Source: Candidatus Poribacteria bacterium (GTDB lineage: Bacteria; Poribacteria; WGA-4E; PCPOR2b). From it: a DNA stretch of 64,000 bases. Both the position numbers and the translations under genes were made by a program. The stretch is from contig JAPPKS010000031.1 of NCBI GenBank assembly GCA_028819845.1, positions 124,001 to 188,000 on the forward strand. The letters are read 5' to 3'. The notes under the pieces were generated by a model. The model worked only from the letters and a program-made list of their open reading frames with translations. It ran no database searches and had not been told where the DNA came from. Positions 60,482 to 64,000 of the stretch are shown in pieces; the first letter of the stretch is position 1, and each line of letters begins with the position of its first letter.

Positions 60482-60805
60482 TCAAACGCGAATGATTAAG
60501 GTGTAATTTGGGCCTTCAGCTTGCCCTTCTCTTTTGGTAATGTTGAGATAAAGTGATTCGTCTTCCTTAAGCGTCCACCCACTCATATGCGAACCGACTT
60601 TCAAAGGTTTCACGAGAGGTTCAGTTGAATCTGAGCGAAGAGCGCATTCAACGCTTTCGCATGCCGTCAGTTGGACATGGACATCAAGCGGGCACTCGGC
60701 AATTCGGTTGGTGTAAAGCGCGAACTCGCCCGTCGCACTGCCCACAGTACCGGAACCCTCATAGATAAACTGATCTTCCCCCGTAACTTTGAGGACAGTT
60801 TGCAT
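60482..60805 (-). CDS. Small protein of unknown function
   Basis: The ATG at 60805 has GGGAGAG about 7 nt upstream and gives 107 residues; the frame is open slightly further upstream. The sequence is beta-rich: MQTVLKVTGEDQFIYEGSG, GEFALYTNRIAECPLDVHVQL, EDESLYLNITKRE and a final YTLIIRV, which suggests a small beta-sandwich. It is cytoplasmic, with no signal or membrane segment. Its gene follows the zinc alcohol dehydrogenase by 81 bp on the same strand. Not recognised. Confidence 0.6.
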   Translation of the reverse strand: MQTVLKVTGEDQFIYEGSGTVGSATGEFALYTNRIAECPLDVHVQLTACESVECALRSDSTEPLVKPLKVGSHMSGWTLKEDESLYLNITKREGQAEGPNYTLIIRV

Positions 60806-60886
60806 AAGATTCTCTCCCACGTCATATTGCTAAGTATTCAAAACATCAGAGTATTCCGTTTTGAACTCGGCAGCGCCATTTCCCCG

Positions 60887-61924
60887 TTATAGCGTGTTGA
60901 CCATCACCTTTACCGAGCCAGTCTTTTTGTCGAGTGCGGTTTCAAAGGCGTCAGGCGTATGCTCTAGTTTGAAGCGGTGTGTGACCAATTCCCGCGGGCG
61001 GACTTTTCCGGACACGATGAGGTCCAAGGCGATGTCGTAGTCATGGCGCCCATCAACAGCGCTGTAACATACAGCAAAGATGAATTTGACTTCTTTGCCT
61101 AGTGCACTTCCAAGGTTTACAGGTACCGGATCAGGAAACACCCCCGTAACGATGACTTTTCCTTTGGGTTTAACCACACTGACCGACTGGTCTACACTCG
61201 GTGCCGATCCGCCAACGGTTTCGATGACAACGTCAATTTGCCGATCTCCCGCAACCTCCTTGACCTGTTCAGGCAAATTCCTGCCTTCCAGTCTGATTAC
61301 GCCGTCCGCACCCATCCGCTCAGCCATATCCGCCTGCACATCGTATTTCGCTACGATGTACACCGCACCTGCGCCGAAGGCTTTGGCAACGGCTAGACTC
61401 AACAGCCCAATCGTGCCTGCGCCCAAGACGAGCACGGTGTCGCCGGGTTTCAACCCGCCATACCGGCATGCGTGCACACCGACTGCGACGGGTTCTACCA
61501 TTGCGCCGTCTTCATAGGAGAGAGCATCAGGCAAAGGGTCTAACCCCAACCCTTGGACCTCCATATATTCGGCGAACCCGCCGCCCCAGGGTACCCGATC
61601 CTTGTTGGGGCAATGGAAAAATTGACCGGTAAGGCATATCGGACAGTTCCCGCAAGCGTGGTCGCGGGTTAGATCCACACAAACGCGATCACCTGGACTG
61701 AGGTTACCGGCACCCTCGCCGACTTCAACAACCTCGCCGCTGACTTCATGCCCAAGTACGGTGGGGTCGGCATAGGGTCGGGCTGAATACCAATGAAGGT
61801 CGGAGCCGCAAACGCCGCTGCTGACGACCTTGATTACGGCGGTGCCCGCCTTTGACCGAGCGATGTCTACCTCTTCAACCCGCATGTCGCGGGCATCATG
61901 CATCACAGCCGCTCTCATATTCAT
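60887..61924 (-). CDS. Zinc-dependent medium-chain alcohol dehydrogenase
   Basis: The protein has 345 residues. Catalytic zinc site: Cys in SSGVCGSDLHWY (about 38) and GHEVSGEVVEVGEG with His and Glu. Structural zinc: CGNCPICLTGQFFHC (about 92-106, four Cys). Rossmann site VLVLGAGTIGLLSLAVAKAFGAG (about 165-187). The type is that of sorbitol or threonine dehydrogenases, acting on polyols or secondary alcohols with NAD(P). GGAG lies about 11 nt upstream of the ATG. It is 60 bp after the xanthine-dehydrogenase gene, probably in one operon with it. Confidence 0.9.
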   Translation of the reverse strand: MNMRAAVMHDARDMRVEEVDIARSKAGTAVIKVVSSGVCGSDLHWYSARPYADPTVLGHEVSGEVVEVGEGAGNLSPGDRVCVDLTRDHACGNCPICLTGQFFHCPNKDRVPWGGGFAEYMEVQGLGLDPLPDALSYEDGAMVEPVAVGVHACRYGGLKPGDTVLVLGAGTIGLLSLAVAKAFGAGAVYIVAKYDVQADMAERMGADGVIRLEGRNLPEQVKEVAGDRQIDVVIETVGGSAPSVDQSVSVVKPKGKVIVTGVFPDPVPVNLGSALGKEVKFIFAVCYSAVDGRHDYDIALDLIVSGKVRPRELVTHRFKLEHTPDAFETALDKKTGSVKVMVNTL

Positions 61925-61984
61925 ATGGTTGCATTCTCCTTTGCCGGCGAATTCGAGTTAACGGAAGGGAAAAGCGTTAGGAAT

Positions 61985-64000
61985 TCAGTTGCCGTTGTTA
62001 TGCAAAGCAGCCACAATCTTCTCCGGCTTAATCGGCAGGTCATTAACCCGTACCCCGACCGCGTCGACAACCGCGTTGGACATCGTAGCTAATGTCGGCG
62101 TGATTGGCGGTTCGCCGACGCCTTTTGCGCCAAATGGACCGTTTGGTGCTGGAACTTCAACGATTACTGATTCAACGGTAGGTAAATCTGCAGAGGTCGG
62201 CACACGGTAGTCGACAAGTCCGGGATTTACATTGCCGTTCTGGTCGTATTGCATCTCCTCCATGATTGCCCACGCATAACCCTGCACGGTACCGCCCTCG
62301 ATTTGTCCTTCAACCGCCATGGGATTGATGGCGAAGCCGACATCTTGAGAGGATACTAATTTGAGCACCTTAATTCGTCCAGTTTCAGCGTCCACCTCGA
62401 CTTTAGCGATTTGCGCAGCAAGCGCAGGCGTGCTAGATTGCTGGGCGAAAGATCCCTTTCCAACGATCGGTCCGCCTCGTGTATTCAGGCTGAAGGCGGC
62501 TAGCTCGCCGAGTGAAATTGACTTGGGTGAATCGGCGCCGTTGACGAATATCTTGCCATCTCTGAGTTCGAAGTTATCAATCTCGGTGTTCAGCCGCTCT
62601 GCAGCGAGTTCAAGGATGCGTCTGCGCGTATCTTCAGCCGCGAGTTTCGCGGTATTGCCCATCGTGAATGTCACAACGCTGCCGCCGGAACCCGTTGCGT
62701 ACGGTGCAGAATCCGTGTCACCGCGCGTGATTGTAACCCGCTCGTACGGTAAGGTTAAAATTTCTGCGACAATCTGGGTGATTGCCGTATCCGTACCGGT
62801 GATGTCCATGGAGCCGTGAAATATTCTCGCACTGCCGTCTTCGTGAATGGAGACATATACGCCACCAGGACCGCACCCGTTTGTCCAGTCCCCCACAGCC
62901 ACGCCCCAGCCTTGATTATGAGATTTATCCCGGTTCCACCAACCTGCAGCATCGGCAACTGCCTTGAGCGTTTCTTTGTAACCGATGACGGGTTCTTGGC
63001 TGCCGCCGGGGATCATATCTCCTTCCTCACGCATGTTTTTAAGCCGAAATTCGACAGGGTCCATACCGATTCGGCGTGCAATTTCGTCCAGTTGCGATTC
63101 CGCCGCGAAAATTGCTTGAGGAGCACCCGGTGCTCGATAGGCGGTGGTACCGGATTTGTTGGTGTACACGCCGTAGGCATCGACCTTTAAGTTCGGAATC
63201 TTGTAGACGCCGCGCACTCGGATAGTGCTGCCAATTGAGGCGCCCGAAACCGCGCCGGAATCCCAGAACGCCAGTGCTTGGCATGCAAGGATGCCGCCGG
63301 ATTTGGTCGCGCCCGTTTTCATCTTAATGACGCATCCAGGCGCAGGGCGTCCGTCAAGGAACTCCTCCTTGCGGGTTACCTGCACCCTTACGGGTCTACC
63401 CGTTTTCTGCGAGAGCAATACTGCAGGGACATGCGTCATCGTTACGCCGAAACGTCCGCCGAATCCGCCTCCCATAATTGTGGGGATAACATTAATTTTG
63501 CCGAGTGGGATTCCAAGCGTCCCGGCGATACCCGAACGAATTGCAAACGGTCCCTGTGTACTTGCCCACACCGTAACTTTTCCTGAAGAATCGGCACTCG
63601 CTACAGATACATGCGGTTCCATGTACGTCTGATGCACGCGCGGGATTGTGTATGTATTCTCGACGACAATATCCGATTCCGCAAACCCCTTTTCAACATC
63701 GCCAATTTCTGTGTGTGTTTCAGCGGAGATGTTGTAGTACACATCCTCCTCAAGCGTTTCCAACTCGGTTTCCAACGTACGAATTTCTTCGCTGCTGCCT
63801 TCCGACTCGTCAAGGGATAGTTGCTTCAACCTATTTCGGATGCCGCGGCGCGAGGGGCCGTCTTTGGTTTCATCGCTATGCAGGCGCGGCGCCGTAGGTT
63901 GAATTGCTTCCATTACGTTTTGCACAACCGGAAGGCGTTCATATTCGATTTTAATTAGCCCTGCCGCTTCGTCCGCGATGTCTGAATCAGTTGCTGCGAC
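61985..64000 (-). CDS. Xanthine dehydrogenase/aldehyde oxidase family molybdopterin subunit (partial, N-terminus off window)
   Basis: The frame is open to the window edge, so the N-terminus is missing; 671 residues are visible. The edge reads VAATDSDIADEAAGLIKIEYE then LPVV, the end of the first domain. Molybdopterin-domain motifs: QGPFAIR, GGGFGGRFGV, YRAPGAPQAIFAAES (Arg for substrate), GSGGSVVTFTMGN, and the catalytic Glu in GAKGVGEPPITP. Between the two domains there is an extra charged stretch, about residues 45-85 of the visible part (RRGIRNRLKQLSLDESEG and following Glu-rich helix), absent from most relatives. It would hydroxylate purines or aldehydes with FAD and iron-sulfur partners that should lie upstream of it, beyond 64000. 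Confidence 0.9.
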   Translation of the reverse strand, partial: VAATDSDIADEAAGLIKIEYERLPVVQNVMEAIQPTAPRLHSDETKDGPSRRGIRNRLKQLSLDESEGSSEEIRTLETELETLEEDVYYNISAETHTEIGDVEKGFAESDIVVENTYTIPRVHQTYMEPHVSVASADSSGKVTVWASTQGPFAIRSGIAGTLGIPLGKINVIPTIMGGGFGGRFGVTMTHVPAVLLSQKTGRPVRVQVTRKEEFLDGRPAPGCVIKMKTGATKSGGILACQALAFWDSGAVSGASIGSTIRVRGVYKIPNLKVDAYGVYTNKSGTTAYRAPGAPQAIFAAESQLDEIARRIGMDPVEFRLKNMREEGDMIPGGSQEPVIGYKETLKAVADAAGWWNRDKSHNQGWGVAVGDWTNGCGPGGVYVSIHEDGSARIFHGSMDITGTDTAITQIVAEILTLPYERVTITRGDTDSAPYATGSGGSVVTFTMGNTAKLAAEDTRRRILELAAERLNTEIDNFELRDGKIFVNGADSPKSISLGELAAFSLNTRGGPIVGKGSFAQQSSTPALAAQIAKVEVDAETGRIKVLKLVSSQDVGFAINPMAVEGQIEGGTVQGYAWAIMEEMQYDQNGNVNPGLVDYRVPTSADLPTVESVIVEVPAPNGPFGAKGVGEPPITPTLATMSNAVVDAVGVRVNDLPIKPEKIVAALHNNGN

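Overview
The window looks like a chromosomal segment of an uncultured, Gram-negative, probably sponge- or marine-associated bacterium of the Candidatus Poribacteria type. The assignment is an inference from gene content. It rests on several Fe(II)/2-oxoglutarate (PhyH) oxygenases close together, three copies of a large DUF6785/DUF6784-type membrane protein, a LamG-domain secreted protein, YCF48/BNR and HEAT repeat proteins, and a C-terminal module of the type NYPNPFNPETWIPYHL. No rRNA, tRNA, CRISPR array, insertion sequence or prophage was recognised. UGA is the normal stop codon of many genes here.

Layout. 1-3700 is gene-poor and repeat-bearing: a decayed gene remnant between two copies of a perfect 15-bp inverted repeat, a membrane-anchored coiled-coil protein built from 33-bp DNA repeats, an AT-rich secreted protein behind a strong promoter, and a DUF1801 gene between two more repeat copies. 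3.7-11.3 kb carries the first DUF6785/6784 protein, a secreted protein with a C-terminal sorting-like module, a rhodanese with two in-frame UGA codons, an orphan sugar/nucleoside-type ABC ATPase and a large glycosidase-like protein. 11.8-20.5 kb holds a lipoprotein and PorV/PorQ-like pair, a divergent SHMT-like PLP enzyme, an OmpA-type protein, a GT4 glycosyltransferase with UDP-glucose dehydrogenase, and a dihydrolipoamide-dehydrogenase-like flavoprotein. 21-31 kb has the second DUF6785/6784 protein, an L,D-transpeptidase, a membrane diheme protein coupled to an unknown protein, a glyoxalase-fold protein and purL. 30.5-41.5 kb has a DUF4861-like lipoprotein, a small ThDP subunit, ubiX-ubiA, a 1352-residue subtilisin-like exoprotein, a HEAT protein and a YCF48 lipoprotein. 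41.6-57.8 kb is a catabolic region: gmd, five PhyH oxygenases, a Gfo/Idh/MocA oxidoreductase, an isocitrate-lyase/PEP-mutase family enzyme, an operon of FAD-linked oxidase, class II aldolase and FGGY kinase, a LamG protein, a D-2-hydroxyacid dehydrogenase and the third DUF6785/6784 protein. 57.8-64 kb is a minus-strand run of purB, an NAD-kinase-like gene, a small gene, a zinc alcohol dehydrogenase and a xanthine-dehydrogenase large subunit that runs off the window.

The two most notable points are these. (1) The rhodanese gene (7389 to 6901, minus) has UGA at two positions where the family has cysteine (Y-UGA-S-UGA-P). The frame continues through a conserved rhodanese C-terminal half to a UGA stop, which suggests a two-selenocysteine selenoprotein. 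(2) The leader of the oxidase/aldolase/kinase operon (46922-47096) has a good promoter followed by three mutually exclusive hairpins ending in an intrinsic terminator before the first start codon. That is the layout of a transcription attenuator or riboswitch-like element. All calls are from reading the sequence; no database search was possible.
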